A stretch of DNA of 64,000 bases, taken from the NCBI RefSeq assembly GCF_002208095.1, contig NZ_CP017990.1, positions 3,534,001-3,598,000 of the forward strand, given 5' to 3'. The notes beneath the pieces were generated by a model. That model did not search any database, was not told the DNA's origin, and saw only the letters and a list, made by a program, of their open reading frames with translations. The DNA comes from Enterobacter cloacae complex sp. ECNIH7 (lineage in GTDB: Bacteria > Pseudomonadota > Gammaproteobacteria > Enterobacterales > Enterobacteriaceae). The position numbers and the translations under genes are program-made. Positions 39,752 to 53,034 of this stretch are shown in pieces (the stretch's first letter is position 1; each line of letters starts with the position of its first letter).

Positions 39752-40683
39752 TCTTCTGATGCGTTAAACAGTGGGTCGCGTATGCGGGCTTCGGTTAATC
39801 GTTGTGCCTGGATACGCACCACTTCCCAGATAGCCTGCGCCGCCCCCGAGAGTGAGCGATTTTTTCGCCGCACCAGCATCAGCTTTCGCTCAACAACGGG
39901 CGCTAATCGCCTGACGGCCAGCCGGCTTCCCTGCGGCAGGGGAAGCGCCAGGGCGGGCAACACGCTGATGCCAATGCCGGCTTCCACCATGGGAAACAGC
40001 GTCGCCGGGTGACCAATCTCCTGCACGATCGTTGCTTTTACGCCCTGATTCACCAGCGCGGAATCAATCAGCGGACGACTGCCCGAGGCATAATCCTGTA
40101 AAACCAGGTTCGCGTCCGTCAGACACTGCCAGCTGACTTCCGGCAACGTGGCCAGCGGGTCGTCGTCACGGCAGAGCAGCAAGAATGGCTCGGAAAGTAC
40201 GCTTTCACACGCCAGATCGCTCGCCTGGCCGGGATCGATCACAATACCAAAATCCACATCGCCCTGGCGGATGCTCTCCAGCACCCACTGCTGCGGCCTG
40301 TCATGCAGGACAAAATCAATATCCGGATAGCGGTGGCTTCCCTCGGCAATACACTGCGGGATAAGGTGTGCAGAGATTGTCTGACTGGCCGCGACGCGCA
40401 CGGTCCCCGAAAGCTGCTGCCCCAGCCTCCCCACGTCTCTGAGCGTGCTGTTTAGCTCATCAAGCAGCCGTTCGAGGCGCAGGGCCAGCTGCTGCCCCGC
40501 TTCGGTCAGCACCACTTCGCGCGTGGTGCGGTCAAGCAACTTCACCCCGGTCTGATTCTCCAGCTCTTTCACGCTGTGGCTGACCGCCGACTGGCTCAGC
40601 CCAATCTTCTCGCCTGCCCGGCTAAAGCTGCGGGCGTGAGCGACGGTGACGAAAATACGAAGCTGACGTAAGGAATAATTCAT
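39748..40683 (-). CDS. yfeR: YfeR, LysR-type transcriptional regulator
   Basis: This 311-residue LysR regulator has an N-terminal winged helix (residues 1-60, [24 protein letters not shown]) and a periplasmic-binding-like effector domain (about 90-295). It matches E. coli YfeR, known in Salmonella to repress the divergent yfeH under high osmolarity. The start at 40683 aligns with E. coli MNYSLKQL; an ATG nine bases upstream is also in frame. The divergent gap contains the palindrome TTCATTCATGAATG that may be its operator. Confidence 0.9.
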   Translation of the reverse strand: MNYSLRQLRIFVTVAHARSFSRAGEKIGLSQSAVSHSVKELENQTGVKLLDRTTREVVLTEAGQQLALRLERLLDELNSTLRDVGRLGQQLSGTVRVAASQTISAHLIPQCIAEGSHRYPDIDFVLHDRPQQWVLESIRQGDVDFGIVIDPGQASDLACESVLSEPFLLLCRDDDPLATLPEVSWQCLTDANLVLQDYASGSRPLIDSALVNQGVKATIVQEIGHPATLFPMVEAGIGISVLPALALPLPQGSRLAVRRLAPVVERKLMLVRRKNRSLSGAAQAIWEVVRIQAQRLTEARIRDPLFNASED

Positions 40684-40772
40684 CTGTTTCATTCATGAAT
40701 GGATGCAATAAATCAATTTTATTTCTCAAATAGAAAAAAGCACAATAGCGACATCTGATTTCAGGAGTCATT

Positions 40773-41768
40773 ATGAAACTATTTCGTATTCTTGATCCGT
40801 TCACGCTTACCCTGGTGGTTACCGTTTTACTGGCCTCGTTTTTCCCCGCCCGCGGGGGCTTCGTCCCGTTTTTTGAAGGGCTGACGACGGCCGCCATCGC
40901 GCTGCTGTTCTTTATGCACGGTGCAAAACTCTCCCGCGAAGCCATTATTGCCGGCGGTAGCCACTGGCGGCTGCATCTCTGGGTGATGTGCAGCACGTTC
41001 ATTCTGTTCCCAATCCTCGGAGTGCTGTTTGCCTGGTGGGCGCCGGTTAACGTCGACCCGGCGCTCTACACCGGTTTCCTGTATCTCTGTATTCTGCCGG
41101 CTACCGTGCAGTCCGCCATTGCCTTTACCTCTCTCGCCGGAGGGAACGTTGCGGCCGCGGTCTGCTCGGCCTCAGCATCCAGCCTGCTTGGGATTTTCGT
41201 TTCCCCGCTGCTGGTGGGCCTGCTGATGAACATGCACGGCGCGGAAGGCAATCTCGAGCAGGTTGGAAAAATTTGCCTGCAGCTGCTGCTGCCGTTTGTC
41301 CTGGGACATTTATCCCGTCCATGGACCGGGGCGTTCGTGGCAAAGCACAAGAAATGGATCTCAAAAACCGACCAGTCGTCGATTCTGCTGGTGGTCTATT
41401 CCGCCTTCAGCGAAGCGGTGGTTAACGGGATCTGGCATAAGGTGGGCGCAGGCTCGCTGCTGTTTATCGTGGTGGTCAGCCTCGTTCTGCTGGCGATTGT
41501 GATTGCGGTAAACGTATTTGTGGCACGCAGGTGCGGCTTCAGCAAAGCGGATGAAATCACCATTGTCTTCTGCGGTTCCAAAAAGAGCCTGGCGAACGGT
41601 ATCCCGATGGCCAATATTCTGTTCCCGACCTCGGTGATTGGGATGATGGTGCTGCCGCTGATGATTTTCCACCAGATCCAGCTGATGGTCTGCGCGGTGC
41701 TGGCGCGTCGCTACAAGCGCCAGACTGAAAAGCTGGCGCAGAAAGAGACCCGCGCCGCGAAGGCTTAA
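40773..41768 (+). CDS. yfeH: YfeH, bile acid:sodium symporter family protein
   Basis: This 331-residue membrane protein of the SBF-like/DUF4137 family has about nine hydrophobic segments and the conserved ATVQSAIAFTSLAGGN and FCGSKKSLANGIPMA stretches that line the Na+ sites. The substrate is unknown. AGGAG precedes the ATG. It is divergent from yfeR, which probably controls it. Its stop overlaps the ypeB stop on the other strand. Confidence 0.9.
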   Translation: MKLFRILDPFTLTLVVTVLLASFFPARGGFVPFFEGLTTAAIALLFFMHGAKLSREAIIAGGSHWRLHLWVMCSTFILFPILGVLFAWWAPVNVDPALYTGFLYLCILPATVQSAIAFTSLAGGNVAAAVCSASASSLLGIFVSPLLVGLLMNMHGAEGNLEQVGKICLQLLLPFVLGHLSRPWTGAFVAKHKKWISKTDQSSILLVVYSAFSEAVVNGIWHKVGAGSLLFIVVVSLVLLAIVIAVNVFVARRCGFSKADEITIVFCGSKKSLANGIPMANILFPTSVIGMMVLPLMIFHQIQLMVCAVLARRYKRQTEKLAQKETRAAKA

Positions 41769-41980
41769 GGACGTTTCAGGGGCTGAACCAGCTGGGTCAG
41801 CCCCTCGGTTTTGATCAGTAACGTGATAGCCATCAGCTCGCCCAGTCGCCCTGTCGGGAATTCATCCTTACGGGCAAACCACAGCAGATACTCCTCCGGC
41901 AAATCAATCAGCCTGCGGCCCTTGTATTTACCGAACGGCATCTCCGTATTGGCTATTTCAACGAGCTGTTCTTTCTCCAC
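41765..41980 (-). CDS. ypeB: YpeB, DUF3820 small protein
   Basis: This 71-residue protein has the DUF3820 signature MPFGKYKGRRLIDLPEEYL, resembling the quorum-sensing-regulated ExoDNase-VII-like small proteins. It matches E. coli YpeB and follows ligA by one base, so it is probably co-transcribed with ligA. The function is unknown. Confidence 0.9.
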   Translation of the reverse strand: MEKEQLVEIANTEMPFGKYKGRRLIDLPEEYLLWFARKDEFPTGRLGELMAITLLIKTEGLTQLVQPLKRP

Positions 41981-41981
41981 G

Positions 41982-44006
<2,025 letters not shown>

Positions 44007-44015
44007 TCAATGAGA

Positions 44016-44041
44016 AAAAACCCCCGACAGGCGGGGGTTGA
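44016..44041 (-). terminator. Terminator between zipA and ligA
   Basis: On the minus strand AACCCCCG pairs with CGGGGGTT around CCTGT and is followed by T6. Some ligA expression from zipA read-through is possible. Confidence 0.88.
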
Positions 44042-44066
44042 GGAGGAGTTGAAGTAAACGCGACGA

Positions 44067-45050
44067 TTACGCGTTAGCTTCCTTAACTTCGCGGATGCGG
44101 TCCTGATACTCGCGCAGCTTCTGCGGGGTCATCATTCGACGCTGATCGTCAAGCACCACGCCACCGACTTCGTCAGCGATGTGTTGAGCGGACTGCAGCA
44201 TCAGCTTAAAGTTTTGCAGTTCGTCGCCGTAAGAAGGCACCTGCATAAAGATAGTGACGCCCGGGGTCACGAAATCACCGGTCATTTCCGGATCAAAGGT
44301 ACCAGGGTTAACCATGTTGGCCAGGCTGAACAGCGCCGGACCGCTACCGTCAGGGCTCAGATGGCGATGGAAAATGTTCATATCGCCAAACTTGAATCCT
44401 GCCTGTTGAATACTGTTGAGCAGCACGTCACCGTTGAGATGGCTGCCGTGATGCGCGGCCACGTTCATGATGATCACCGCTTCTTTACGCTGTGGTTTTT
44501 CAACAACCGGCTCTGGCTCTACAACGGGCTCAGGCTCAACGTGCGGGGCCGGAGCAGGCTGAGGCGCAGGCTGTACGTGAACAGGCTGCTGCGGTTGTTG
44601 TACCGGCTGAGCAGGCTGTTGCTGCACGGGCTGCTGCACCGGCTGCTGTTGAACCGGCTGTGGCGCAGCAGGCTGCTGATAAACAGGCTGTTGCGGCGGC
44701 TGGCGCACCGGTTCTTCCACAGGCTGCGGCGCTGGCTGGCGCGGCTGTGCAGAAGCATACGGCGGTTGATACTGGTGCTGCGAAGGACGAGGCGCTTCAT
44801 GCTCCCCATGGCCTGCGCCGGGCGCAGTATTGACCCGATGAACACGAACTTCACCCACGCCGTCGTCATCGCTGCCGTCGATGTCATCTTCACTGTCATC
44901 GTCGTCACGACTGGACTTCATGCGCTTCAGTGGGCGATCGCGGAACATCGAGGAACGCTCTTTACGGCTGGTCCAGAAACCATGTACCAGTAAAGCGATT
45001 ATGGCGATCGCGCCAACAATGATTAATATCAGACGCAAATCCTGCATCAT
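44067..45050 (-). CDS. zipA: ZipA, FtsZ-binding division protein
   Basis: This 327-residue protein has an N-terminal membrane anchor (about residues 5-26), a charged region with a long acidic stretch, and a Pro/Gln/Val-rich unstructured linker (about 90-180, many PQPVQQ repeats). A C-terminal FtsZ-binding domain (about 190-327, [14 protein letters not shown] to IREVKEANA) follows. It tethers FtsZ to the membrane. The start at 45050 aligns with E. coli ([10 protein letters not shown]); a longer in-frame version to 45101 is unsupported. Confidence 0.96.
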   Translation of the reverse strand: MMQDLRLILIIVGAIAIIALLVHGFWTSRKERSSMFRDRPLKRMKSSRDDDDSEDDIDGSDDDGVGEVRVHRVNTAPGAGHGEHEAPRPSQHQYQPPYASAQPRQPAPQPVEEPVRQPPQQPVYQQPAAPQPVQQQPVQQPVQQQPAQPVQQPQQPVHVQPAPQPAPAPHVEPEPVVEPEPVVEKPQRKEAVIIMNVAAHHGSHLNGDVLLNSIQQAGFKFGDMNIFHRHLSPDGSGPALFSLANMVNPGTFDPEMTGDFVTPGVTIFMQVPSYGDELQNFKLMLQSAQHIADEVGGVVLDDQRRMMTPQKLREYQDRIREVKEANA

Positions 45051-45280
45051 TATATTCTCTGTTGTTCTAACACCTTGCCACCACGGCAAACATTTACTCA
45101 CTAAGAGTATTTGCCGTTTACGTCAAGTGCAAGTGTGTGCAGAGCATTCACAGCATAAAGATGAAGGAAATCGTGCTTTTTGCTGGTTTTTCGAACATTT
45201 CCGAACTGGTCATTGCTCCGTAAGTGGATAATATAGGCGGGCAATTCCACTGGTTGTGTAAAAAGGAGTACAGCCTGGCT

Positions 45281-46042
45281 ATGGTTTCAACATCTTCTTC
45301 TCCCCCGCGCAGCGGCGTCTGGTATTTTTCTCAGGGCTGGAAACTGGTCTCCCTGCCGGGGATTCGACGCTTCGTGATTCTGCCGCTGTTGATCAACATT
45401 ATTCTGATGGGCGGCGCGTTCTGGTGGCTGTTCACAAAGCTGGAGAGCTGGATCCCGTCGCTGATGAGTTACGTTCCGGACTGGCTGCAGTGGCTTAACT
45501 ACCTGCTCTGGCCGGTGGCGGTAATTTCCGTGCTGCTGGTGTTTGGGTACTTCTTTTCGACGATTGCCAACTGGATAGCCGCACCGTTTAACGGTCTGCT
45601 GGCGGAACAGCTTGAAGCGCGGCTTACCGGCGCGACGCCGCCGGACACGGGCGTACTGGGGATCATGAAAGACCTGCCACGCATCATGAAGCGCGAGTGG
45701 GAGAAGTTTGCCTGGTACCTGCCCCGCGCGATTGTGCTGCTTATCCTCTACTTTGTGCCAGGCATTGGCCAGACGGTGGCGCCGGTGCTGTGGTTTCTGT
45801 TCAGCGCCTGGATGCTGGCCATCCAGTACTGCGACTATCCGTTCGATAACCACAAGGTGCCGTTTAAAGAGATGCGCACTGCCCTGCGCAGCCAGAAGGT
45901 CGCCAATATGCAGTTTGGCGCGCTGACCAGCCTGTTCACCATGATTCCCTTCCTGAATCTGTTCATCATGCCCGTCGCCGTCTGCGGCGCGACGGCGATG
46001 TGGGTCGACTGCTACCGTGCTAAGCACGCGTTATGGAAATAA
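45281..46042 (+). CDS. cysZ: CysZ, sulfate transporter/assimilation membrane protein
   Basis: This 253-residue inner-membrane protein matches E. coli CysZ ([71 protein letters not shown]). It imports sulfate for cysteine synthesis. The start at 45281 fits homology; AGGAG is 13 bases upstream, which is long, and the frame is open further left. It is divergent from zipA and lies 163 bases before cysK. Confidence 0.93.
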   Translation: MVSTSSSPPRSGVWYFSQGWKLVSLPGIRRFVILPLLINIILMGGAFWWLFTKLESWIPSLMSYVPDWLQWLNYLLWPVAVISVLLVFGYFFSTIANWIAAPFNGLLAEQLEARLTGATPPDTGVLGIMKDLPRIMKREWEKFAWYLPRAIVLLILYFVPGIGQTVAPVLWFLFSAWMLAIQYCDYPFDNHKVPFKEMRTALRSQKVANMQFGALTSLFTMIPFLNLFIMPVAVCGATAMWVDCYRAKHALWK

Positions 46043-46205
46043 TGCAAAAATGTGTAAAGCAGGGGTGGCTTATGCCGCCCCTTATTCCATACTGATCCCC
46101 ATTATTTCCTTGCAGTATATAGATATGCGAATTCCTTACTTCCCCCTACCTGCTCAACAGGTATGCTGGGTCGGTATCCCAATTTCATACAGTTAAGGAC
46201 AGGCC

Positions 46206-47177
46206 ATGAGTAAGATTTATGAAGACAACTCGCTGACTATCGGTCATACGCCCCTGGTTCGACTGAACCGTATCGGTAATGGACGCATTCTGGCGAAGGT
46301 CGAATCACGTAACCCGAGCTTCAGCGTAAAATGCCGTATCGGTGCAAACATGATTTGGGATGCTGAAAAACGTGGCGTACTGAAGCCTGGCGTTGAGCTG
46401 GTGGAACCGACAAGCGGTAACACCGGTATCGCTCTGGCCTATGTGGCTGCCGCACGCGGCTACAAGCTGACGCTGACTATGCCAGAAACCATGAGCATCG
46501 AGCGTCGTAAGCTGCTTAAAGCGCTGGGCGCGAACCTGGTGCTGACCGAAGGCGCGAAGGGCATGAAGGGCGCCATTCAGAAAGCTGAAGAGATTGTGGC
46601 CAGCGATCCGGCGAAATATCTGCTGCTGCAGCAGTTCAGCAACCCGGCTAACCCGGAAATTCACGAGAAGACCACCGGTCCGGAAATCTGGGAAGATACC
46701 GACGGCCAGGTTGACGTATTTATCTCCGGCGTGGGTACCGGCGGTACGCTGACCGGCGTGTCACGCTATATTAAAGGCACAAAGGGTAAAAAAGACCTGA
46801 TCACCGTTGCCGTTGAGCCAACTGACTCACCGGTTATCACCCAGGCACTGGCGGGTGAAGAGCTTAAACCAGGCCCGCATAAAATTCAGGGTATTGGCGC
46901 AGGCTTCATTCCGGGCAACCTGGATCTGAAGCTGATCGATAAAGTGGTGACCATCACTAACGAAGAAGCCATTTCTACCGCGCGTCGCCTGATGGATGAA
47001 GAAGGCATTCTGGCGGGTATCTCTTCCGGTGCAGCCGTTGCGGCAGCACTCAAGCTTCAGGAAGATGAAGCCTTTACCAACAAGAACATTGTGGTTATCC
47101 TTCCTTCTTCAGGCGAGCGTTATCTGAGCACCGCACTGTTTGCCGATCTATTTACCGAAAAAGAACTGCAACAGTAG
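46206..47177 (+). CDS. cysK: Cysteine synthase A (O-acetylserine sulfhydrylase A)
   Basis: This 323-residue PLP enzyme makes cysteine from O-acetylserine and sulfide. The PLP lysine is in [14 protein letters not shown], and the phosphate loop is [12 protein letters not shown]. The [13 protein letters not shown] segment and the C-terminus that binds CysE are present. AAGGAC precedes the ATG. CysB control is expected from the family, but I did not assign its site in the 163 bases upstream. A terminator follows. Confidence 0.97.
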   Translation: MSKIYEDNSLTIGHTPLVRLNRIGNGRILAKVESRNPSFSVKCRIGANMIWDAEKRGVLKPGVELVEPTSGNTGIALAYVAAARGYKLTLTMPETMSIERRKLLKALGANLVLTEGAKGMKGAIQKAEEIVASDPAKYLLLQQFSNPANPEIHEKTTGPEIWEDTDGQVDVFISGVGTGGTLTGVSRYIKGTKGKKDLITVAVEPTDSPVITQALAGEELKPGPHKIQGIGAGFIPGNLDLKLIDKVVTITNEEAISTARRLMDEEGILAGISSGAAVAAALKLQEDEAFTNKNIVVILPSSGERYLSTALFADLFTEKELQQ

Positions 47178-47198
47178 TGCCAGCATGTTAATAACGCG

Positions 47199-47227
47199 TA
47201 AAAAAGCACCTTTTCAGGTGCTTTTTT
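47199..47227 (+). terminator. Terminator after cysK
   Basis: AAAAAAGCACC and its complement enclose TTTTCA, ending in T6. Confidence 0.93.
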
Positions 47228-47340
47228 GTGGCCTGCTTCAAACTTTTGCCCCTCCTGGCATTGCTTCACCCCGTTGGGTCTGGTATTTAAACCAGCAATT
47301 ATTTTGATGCGTGAAATTAATCGGTGAATGAAATAGCCTT

Positions 47341-47354
47341 GCTGAATCGATTTT
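47341..47354 (+). promoter_or_regulatory. Cra (FruR) site upstream of ptsH
   Basis: GCTGAATCGATTTT fits the Cra consensus RSTGAAWCSNTHHW at every position. Cra control of ptsHI is known in E. coli. Confidence 0.75.
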
Positions 47355-47359
47355 ATGAT

Positions 47360-47389
47360 TTGGTTCAAGTCTTGCTTTCGCTGCATAAT
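47360..47389 (+). promoter_or_regulatory. ptsH P1-type promoter candidate
   Basis: TTGGTT at 47360-47365 and CATAAT at 47384-47389 are separated by 18 bases. It lies directly downstream of the Cra site. Confidence 0.5.
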
Positions 47390-47494
47390 GTTTAATGACG
47401 ATCGAAACGTCAGCGCTAACAATACAGGCTAAAGTTCAGTCGCCAGGCTAGACTTTAGTTCCACAACACTAAACCTATAAGTTGGGGAAATACA

Positions 47495-47752
47495 ATGTTC
47501 CAGCAAGAAGTTACCATTACCGCTCCGAACGGTCTGCACACCCGCCCTGCTGCTCAGTTTGTTAAAGAAGCAAAAGGCTTCACTTCTGAAATCACTGTGA
47601 CTTCCAACGGCAAAAGCGCGAGCGCAAAAAGCCTGTTCAAACTGCAGACTCTGGGCCTGACTCAGGGCACCGTTGTCACCATCTCTGCAGAAGGTGAAGA
47701 CGAGCAGAAAGCAGTTGAGCATCTGGTAAAACTGATGGCTGAGCTCGAGTAA
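47495..47752 (+). CDS. ptsH: HPr, PTS phosphocarrier protein
   Basis: This 85-residue protein has active-site His15 in [12 protein letters not shown] and Ser46 in [11 protein letters not shown]. It passes phosphate from enzyme I to the sugar-specific EIIA proteins. It is the first gene of the ptsH-ptsI-crr operon, 44 bases before ptsI. Confidence 0.98.
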
Positions 47753-47796
47753 GTTTCCGGGTTCTTTTAAATATCAGTCACAAGTAAGGTAGGGTT

Positions 47797-49524
47797 ATGA
47801 TTTCAGGCATTTTAGCATCCCCGGGTATCGCTTTCGGCAAAGCACTGCTGCTGAAAGAAGACGAGATCGTCATCGACCGGAAAAAAATTTCTGCCGACAA
47901 GGTTGATCAGGAAGTTGAACGTTTTCTGAGCGGTCGTGCCAAGGCATCTGCGCAACTGGAAGCAATCAAAACTAAAGCTGGCGAAACTTTCGGTGAAGAA
48001 AAAGAAGCCATCTTCGAAGGGCACATCATGCTGCTCGAAGATGAGGAGCTGGAGCAGGAAATCATAGCCCTGATTAAAGATAAAGGCATGACGGCCGACG
48101 CGGCTGCGCATGAAGTTATCGAAGGTCAGGCAACTGCCCTGGAAGAACTGGATGATGAATACCTGAAAGAGCGTGCGGCTGACGTACGTGACATCGGTAA
48201 GCGCCTGCTGCGCAACATCCTGGGTCTGGCCATCATCGACCTGAGCGCGATTCAGGATGAAGTCATCCTGGTTGCCGCTGACCTCACTCCGTCTGAAACC
48301 GCACAGCTGAACCTGAAAAAGGTCCTCGGTTTCATCACCGACGCGGGTGGCCGTACTTCCCACACCTCTATCATGGCGCGCTCTCTGGAACTGCCTGCCA
48401 TCGTGGGTACCGGTAGCGTCACCTCTCAGGTGAAAAACGGCGACTATCTGATTCTGGATGCCGTAAACAATCTGGTTTACGTCAACCCAACTAATGAAGA
48501 GATCGATAAACTGCGCGCGGTTCAGGAGCAGGTTGCGACTGAAAAAGCGGAACTCGCTAAGCTGAAAGACCTGCCAGCCATCACCCTGGACGGCCATCAG
48601 GTAGAAGTGTGCGCAAACATCGGTACCGTCCGCGACGTTGATGGCGCTGAGCGCAACGGTGCGGAAGGCGTCGGTCTCTATCGTACAGAATTCCTGTTCA
48701 TGGACCGCGACGCGCTGCCAACGGAAGAAGAGCAGTTTGCTGCCTACAAAGCCGTGGCTGAAGCCTGCGGCTCTCAGGCGGTTATCGTCCGTACCATGGA
48801 CATCGGTGGCGACAAAGAGCTGCCGTACATGAACTTCCCGAAAGAAGAGAACCCGTTCCTGGGCTGGCGTGCAATCCGTATCGCGATGGATCGTAAAGAG
48901 ATCCTGCGTGACCAGGTTCGCGCGATCCTGCGTGCGTCTGCTTTCGGTAAACTGCGCATCATGTTCCCGATGATCATCTCTGTTGAAGAAGTGCGTGCAC
49001 TGAAGAAAGAGATCGAAATCTACAAACAGGAACTGCGCGACGAAGGTAAAGCGTTTGACGAGTCAATCGAGATCGGCGTGATGGTGGAAACACCTGCGGC
49101 GGCGACCATTGCGCGTCATTTAGCCAAAGAAGTTGATTTCTTTAGTATCGGCACCAATGATTTAACGCAGTACACCCTGGCAGTTGACCGTGGTAATGAT
49201 ATGATTTCACATCTCTACCAGCCAATGTCACCGTCCGTACTGAACTTGATCAAGCAAGTTATTGATGCTTCTCATGCAGAAGGTAAATGGACTGGCATGT
49301 GTGGTGAGCTTGCAGGCGACGAACGTGCTACACTTCTGTTGCTGGGTATGGGTCTGGACGAATTCTCTATGAGCGCCATTTCCATCCCGCGCATTAAGAA
49401 GATTATCCGTAACACGAACTTCGAAGATGCGAAGGTGTTAGCAGAGCAGGCTCTTGCTCAACCGACAACGGACGAGTTAATGACGCTGGTTAACAAGTTC
49501 ATTGAAGAAAAAACAATCTGCTAA
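47797..49524 (+). CDS. ptsI: Enzyme I of the PTS (phosphoenolpyruvate-protein phosphotransferase)
   Basis: This 575-residue protein has an N-terminal HPr-binding/phosphohistidine domain with His189 in [18 protein letters not shown]. The C-terminal PEP-binding barrel has [20 protein letters not shown] and the Cys502 region [11 protein letters not shown]. It starts the PTS phosphate chain from PEP. The length equals E. coli PtsI. Confidence 0.98.
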   Translation: MISGILASPGIAFGKALLLKEDEIVIDRKKISADKVDQEVERFLSGRAKASAQLEAIKTKAGETFGEEKEAIFEGHIMLLEDEELEQEIIALIKDKGMTADAAAHEVIEGQATALEELDDEYLKERAADVRDIGKRLLRNILGLAIIDLSAIQDEVILVAADLTPSETAQLNLKKVLGFITDAGGRTSHTSIMARSLELPAIVGTGSVTSQVKNGDYLILDAVNNLVYVNPTNEEIDKLRAVQEQVATEKAELAKLKDLPAITLDGHQVEVCANIGTVRDVDGAERNGAEGVGLYRTEFLFMDRDALPTEEEQFAAYKAVAEACGSQAVIVRTMDIGGDKELPYMNFPKEENPFLGWRAIRIAMDRKEILRDQVRAILRASAFGKLRIMFPMIISVEEVRALKKEIEIYKQELRDEGKAFDESIEIGVMVETPAAATIARHLAKEVDFFSIGTNDLTQYTLAVDRGNDMISHLYQPMSPSVLNLIKQVIDASHAEGKWTGMCGELAGDERATLLLLGMGLDEFSMSAISIPRIKKIIRNTNFEDAKVLAEQALAQPTTDELMTLVNKFIEEKTIC

Positions 49525-49564
49525 TCCACGAGATGCGGCCCAAATTACTGCTTAGGAGAAGATC

Positions 49565-50074
49565 ATGGGTTTGTTCGATAAACTGAAATCTCTGGTTTCT
49601 GATGATAAGAAAGACTCCGGAACTATTGAGATTGTTGCTCCGCTCTCCGGCGAGATCGTCAACATCGAAGACGTGCCGGATGTAGTGTTTGCTGAGAAAA
49701 TCGTTGGTGATGGCATTGCTATCAAACCAACTGGCAACAAAATGGTTGCTCCAGTTGACGGCACCATCGGTAAAATTTTTGAAACCAACCATGCGTTCTC
49801 TATCGAATCTGATAGCGGTATCGAACTGTTCGTTCACTTCGGTATCGACACCGTTGAACTGAAAGGCGAAGGCTTCAAACGTATCGCGGAAGAAGGCCAG
49901 CGTGTTAAAGTTGGCGACCCGGTAATTGAATTCGATCTGCCACTGCTGGAAGAAAAAGCCAAGTCTACCCTGACGCCGGTTGTTATCTCCAACATGGACG
50001 AAATCAAAGAACTGATCAAACTGTCTGGCAGCGTCACCGTGGGTGAAACCCCGGTTATCCGCATCAAGAAGTAA
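49565..50074 (+). CDS. crr: EIIA-Glc (Crr), glucose PTS component and catabolite regulator
   Basis: This 169-residue protein has the N-terminal amphipathic helix ([12 protein letters not shown]) and phospho-His91 in [12 protein letters not shown], with the partner His76 in TNHAFSI. It relays phosphate to PtsG and regulates adenylate cyclase and permeases by inducer exclusion. GGAG lies before the ATG. It is followed by a terminator shared with pdxK. Confidence 0.98.
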   Translation: MGLFDKLKSLVSDDKKDSGTIEIVAPLSGEIVNIEDVPDVVFAEKIVGDGIAIKPTGNKMVAPVDGTIGKIFETNHAFSIESDSGIELFVHFGIDTVELKGEGFKRIAEEGQRVKVGDPVIEFDLPLLEEKAKSTLTPVVISNMDEIKELIKLSGSVTVGETPVIRIKK

Positions 50075-50087
50075 TTCTTGCCGCACA

Positions 50088-50117
50088 GAAAAATGGCGCC
50101 TTCGGGCGCCATTTTTG
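50088..50117. terminator. Bidirectional terminator between crr and pdxK
   Basis: AAAAATGGCGCC and its complement surround a three- to four-base loop, with A and T flanks. Confidence 0.93.
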
Positions 50118-50118
50118 T

Positions 50119-50955
50119 TTATGCCGGTAGGATAAGCTCGTCGTAGCCTTTCGACTGGGTATAGAGCATCACATCAGTCACCCGATCGCCGGCCATGCGA
50201 ATGGCGTCGGCAACGGTTTTCCCCTCAACAATTCCGCTCACCAGCTCTGAACAGAACAGGTCGCCCGTCCCTTTCAGATCGGTTTCTACGCGCGGATGCG
50301 CGCTGACGGTCACGCCTTCATTCGTCACCAGCACTACGTGGATGTTTTCCGGGTCATCGGCCACCGGCGCGCTGGTGATCGCCACCCATTTCAGGCTGTC
50401 GGAGAGCAGTCCCTGCGCCGCAGAGATGGCGCTCTCAGGCGTACGGCACGGTTTGCCGCTTAACACTTCCAGCTCATAGACGTTTGGCGTGATCCCCTGC
50501 GCCAGCGGCAGCAGGTGTTCCCGATACGCCTGCGGGATCTCAGGCTTCACGTACATACCGCTGTCGATATCGCCGATAACCGGGTCGACCAGCACCAGCA
50601 GGTCAGGATGCTGCGCTTTGACCGCCTTCAGCCATTGAGCCAGCAGGACGATCTGGCTGGCGCTGCCCATATAGCCGGTGGTGACCGCTTTAAGCTCGCG
50701 CAGGATGTCGCGCTCTTCCAGTGCCTTAAGATAGCCGCTGAACCACTCGTCGGGGATCACCCCACCATAAAACGTGTCGTAGTGCGGCGTGTTGCTAAAC
50801 AGTACCGTCGGCACGGCGGTAACGTTCAGCCTGTGGGTACGAATATTCGGTACCGCAATGCTGTTCCCCACGCTGCCGTAAACCACCTGCGACTGCACGG
50901 CGACAATGTCGGTTTGCTGCGCCCGGGTGTTATCCCGGAATAGAATCATCTCCAT
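50119..50955 (-). CDS. pdxK: Pyridoxal/pyridoxine/hydroxymethylpyrimidine kinase
   Basis: This 278-residue ribokinase-fold kinase of the PdxK/PdxY group carries [44 protein letters not shown] and the anion-hole [14 protein letters not shown]. It phosphorylates B6 vitamers. It diverges somewhat from E. coli PdxK at the N- and C-termini. It lies five bases after cysM on the same strand, so it is probably co-transcribed; E. coli has yfeK and yfeS in between. ATG codons at 50955 and 50949 are both possible starts. Confidence 0.9.
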   Translation of the reverse strand: MEMILFRDNTRAQQTDIVAVQSQVVYGSVGNSIAVPNIRTHRLNVTAVPTVLFSNTPHYDTFYGGVIPDEWFSGYLKALEERDILRELKAVTTGYMGSASQIVLLAQWLKAVKAQHPDLLVLVDPVIGDIDSGMYVKPEIPQAYREHLLPLAQGITPNVYELEVLSGKPCRTPESAISAAQGLLSDSLKWVAITSAPVADDPENIHVVLVTNEGVTVSAHPRVETDLKGTGDLFCSELVSGIVEGKTVADAIRMAGDRVTDVMLYTQSKGYDELILPA

Positions 50956-50960
50956 GACGC

Positions 50961-51872
50961 TTAAATCCCCGCCCCCTGCGAATAACTCTCTTCACCAAAG
51001 ACGCCGGTAGACAGATAGCGATCGCCGCGATCGCAAATAATCGCCACCACTACGGCACCCGGGTTTGCCTGCGCTACCCGAATCGCACCCGCTACCGCGC
51101 CGCCCGAGCTGACGCCGCAGAAGATACCTTCGCGCACGGCCAGCTCACGCATGGTATTTTCCGCCTCGCGCTGGTGAAGATCCAGCACCTGATCCACCAG
51201 CTGCGCATTAAAGATGCCGGGCATATACTCCGCCGGCCAGCGGCGAATGCCCGGAATGCTGCTCCCCTCTTCCGGCTGGAGGCCAACGATGGTGACGGCT
51301 TTTTCCTGCTCGCGCAGAAAACGTGATACCCCGGTAATGGTGCCGGTGGTGCCCATGCTGGAGACAAAATGGGTGATACGCCCGTCGGTTTGCTGCCAGA
51401 TTTCCGGGCCGGTGGTGGTGTAGTGCGCGTACGGGTTGTCCGGGTTGTTGAACTGATCCAGCAGTTTACCTTCGCCGCGCTCGGCCATTTCTAACGCCAG
51501 GTCGCGCGCACCTTCCATTCCCTGCTCTTTGGTCACCAGAATCAGCTCGGCCCCGTAGGCACGCATCGCGGCGCGGCGCTCCTGGCTCATATTGTCCGGC
51601 ATCAGTAGCTTCATGCGGTAGCCTTTCAGCGCCGCAATCATCGCCAGGGCGATACCGGTGTTGCCGCTGGTGGCCTCTATGAGCACGTCGCCAGGCTTAA
51701 TTTCTCCGCGTTTTTCGGCCTGGACAATCATCGACAGCGCCGCGCGGTCTTTCACCGACCCCGCTGGGTTATTGCCTTCGAGTTTGACCCAGATTTCACT
51801 GCCGTTGTCTGGCCCCATGCGCTGAAGCTTGACCAGAGGAGTGTTGCCGATGGTGTGTTCGAGTGTATTCAC
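50961..51872 (-). CDS. cysM: Cysteine synthase B (O-acetylserine sulfhydrylase B)
   Basis: This 303-residue PLP enzyme makes cysteine or S-sulfocysteine from O-acetylserine, accepting thiosulfate. The PLP lysine is in [12 protein letters not shown], the phosphate loop is [11 protein letters not shown] and [11 protein letters not shown] is present. The start codon is GTG, as in E. coli. It follows cysA by 67 bases containing a REP-type palindrome, so it is the distal gene of the cysPTWAM operon. Confidence 0.96.
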   Translation of the reverse strand: MNTLEHTIGNTPLVKLQRMGPDNGSEIWVKLEGNNPAGSVKDRAALSMIVQAEKRGEIKPGDVLIEATSGNTGIALAMIAALKGYRMKLLMPDNMSQERRAAMRAYGAELILVTKEQGMEGARDLALEMAERGEGKLLDQFNNPDNPYAHYTTTGPEIWQQTDGRITHFVSSMGTTGTITGVSRFLREQEKAVTIVGLQPEEGSSIPGIRRWPAEYMPGIFNAQLVDQVLDLHQREAENTMRELAVREGIFCGVSSGGAVAGAIRVAQANPGAVVVAIICDRGDRYLSTGVFGEESYSQGAGI

Positions 51873-51890
51873 GATTTTTGCTCAATAAAA

Positions 51891-51917
51891 AGCCCGGTAA
51901 GCATTACGCCACCGGGC
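51891..51917. repeat. REP-type palindrome between cysA and cysM
   Basis: GCCCGGT and ACCGGGC flank a 12-base centre (AAGCATTACGCC), the usual shape of an enterobacterial REP element. Its place inside an operon fits a role in mRNA stability or partial termination. Confidence 0.8.
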
Positions 51918-51939
51918 GAAAAACATACGCATTAACCTA

Positions 51940-53034
51940 TCAGGCTGACTCCGCCAGAGCAATATCCTCGCGCGTCTCGATGCGCTCCTTCCCGTGATAA
52001 ATACGGGCGTGCTGCAGCCCGACAAACAGGCGCTCGCCACGGTGCGGCGGCACGTCGTCGCGCATGACCACGGTCAGCGGCTCGGTATACCAGCCCAGCG
52101 GCTGTACCACCAATTGGGTGTAGTGACCTTTAGGGCTAGCTTCCAGCACCTGCACCGGCAGCGGTGAATCCAGGCTGGTTCGGCGGCTCACGTCCACTTC
52201 CCACGGACGCAGGAACAGATCGACCGGCCCCTGATGCGCGGAGGTATAGCCCAGCGGCCAGCGGTGCGCGCCCACGTGGAACTGTCCACCGCGAATAGTA
52301 CCCTGAAGACGGTTTACCTCGCCCATAAACTCCAGCACGAAGCGGGTCGCCGGTTCACGCCAGAGCTGCTCTGGCTCGTCAACCTGCTCAATGTTGCCCT
52401 GACTCATGACCACCACGCGATCCGCAACTTCCATCGCCTCTTCCTGATCGTGGGTCACGAAGACGCTGGTGAATTTCAGCTCTTCATGCAGCTGACGCAG
52501 CCAGCGGCGCAGCTCTTTACGCACCTGCGCATCCAGCGCGCCGAAGGGTTCATCCAGCAGCAGAATTTGCGGCTCAACGGCCAGCGCGCGCGCCAGCGCC
52601 ACGCGCTGTTTCTGCCCGCCGGAAAGCTGGGCCGGGAAACGGTCCGCCAGATGCGCCAGCTGCACCATCTCCAGCAGTTTGGTCACTTTGGCCTTAATGG
52701 TTGCCGTATCCGGACGTTCGCGACGCGGCAGCACGGTCAGGCCAAACGCGATGTTGTCGAACACGGTCATGTGGCGGAACAGCGCGTAATGCTGGAATAC
52801 AAATCCTACTTTACGATCGCGGGCGTGCAGGCGGCTCACGTCGGTGCCGTGAAAGCGGATGTGCCCGCTGGTCTGATGCTCAAGCCCGGCGATAATACGC
52901 AGCAGCGTGGTTTTGCCCGAGCCGGACGGCCCCAGCAGCGCCACCATTTGTCCGGAAGGGATATCCAGCGAGATATCATTCAGCACCTGGGTGCGACCAA
53001 AAGACTTCTTAATATTGGCAATCTCAATGCTCAT
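51940..53034 (-). CDS. cysA: CysA, sulfate/thiosulfate ABC transporter ATPase
   Basis: This 364-residue ATPase has Walker [10 protein letters not shown], the Q-loop VFQHYALF, the signature [15 protein letters not shown], Walker [12 protein letters not shown] and the H-loop [10 protein letters not shown]-terminal regulatory TOBE domain (about 240-345) follows. It energises sulfate and thiosulfate uptake through CysT/CysW. The start overlaps the cysW end by 11 bases. Confidence 0.97.
   Translation of the reverse strand: MSIEIANIKKSFGRTQVLNDISLDIPSGQMVALLGPSGSGKTTLLRIIAGLEHQTSGHIRFHGTDVSRLHARDRKVGFVFQHYALFRHMTVFDNIAFGLTVLPRRERPDTATIKAKVTKLLEMVQLAHLADRFPAQLSGGQKQRVALARALAVEPQILLLDEPFGALDAQVRKELRRWLRQLHEELKFTSVFVTHDQEEAMEVADRVVVMSQGNIEQVDEPEQLWREPATRFVLEFMGEVNRLQGTIRGGQFHVGAHRWPLGYTSAHQGPVDLFLRPWEVDVSRRTSLDSPLPVQVLEASPKGHYTQLVVQPLGWYTEPLTVVMRDDVPPHRGERLFVGLQHARIYHGKERIETREDIALAESA

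Larger units (their letters stand above)
47228..47494. other. ptsH regulatory region
   Basis: No gene is present. It holds the Cra site and P1-type promoter listed separately. A TTTTGATGCGTGAAATTAA stretch near 47302 corresponds to the P0/CRP region of E. coli ptsH as I recall. The layout closely follows the E. coli multi-promoter leader. Confidence 0.6.

Noticed and set aside
44490..44840. Plus-strand open frame rich in Ala and Gln inside zipA
   Set aside because: It is the antisense reading of the Pro/Gln repeat linker of ZipA, with no start signal.
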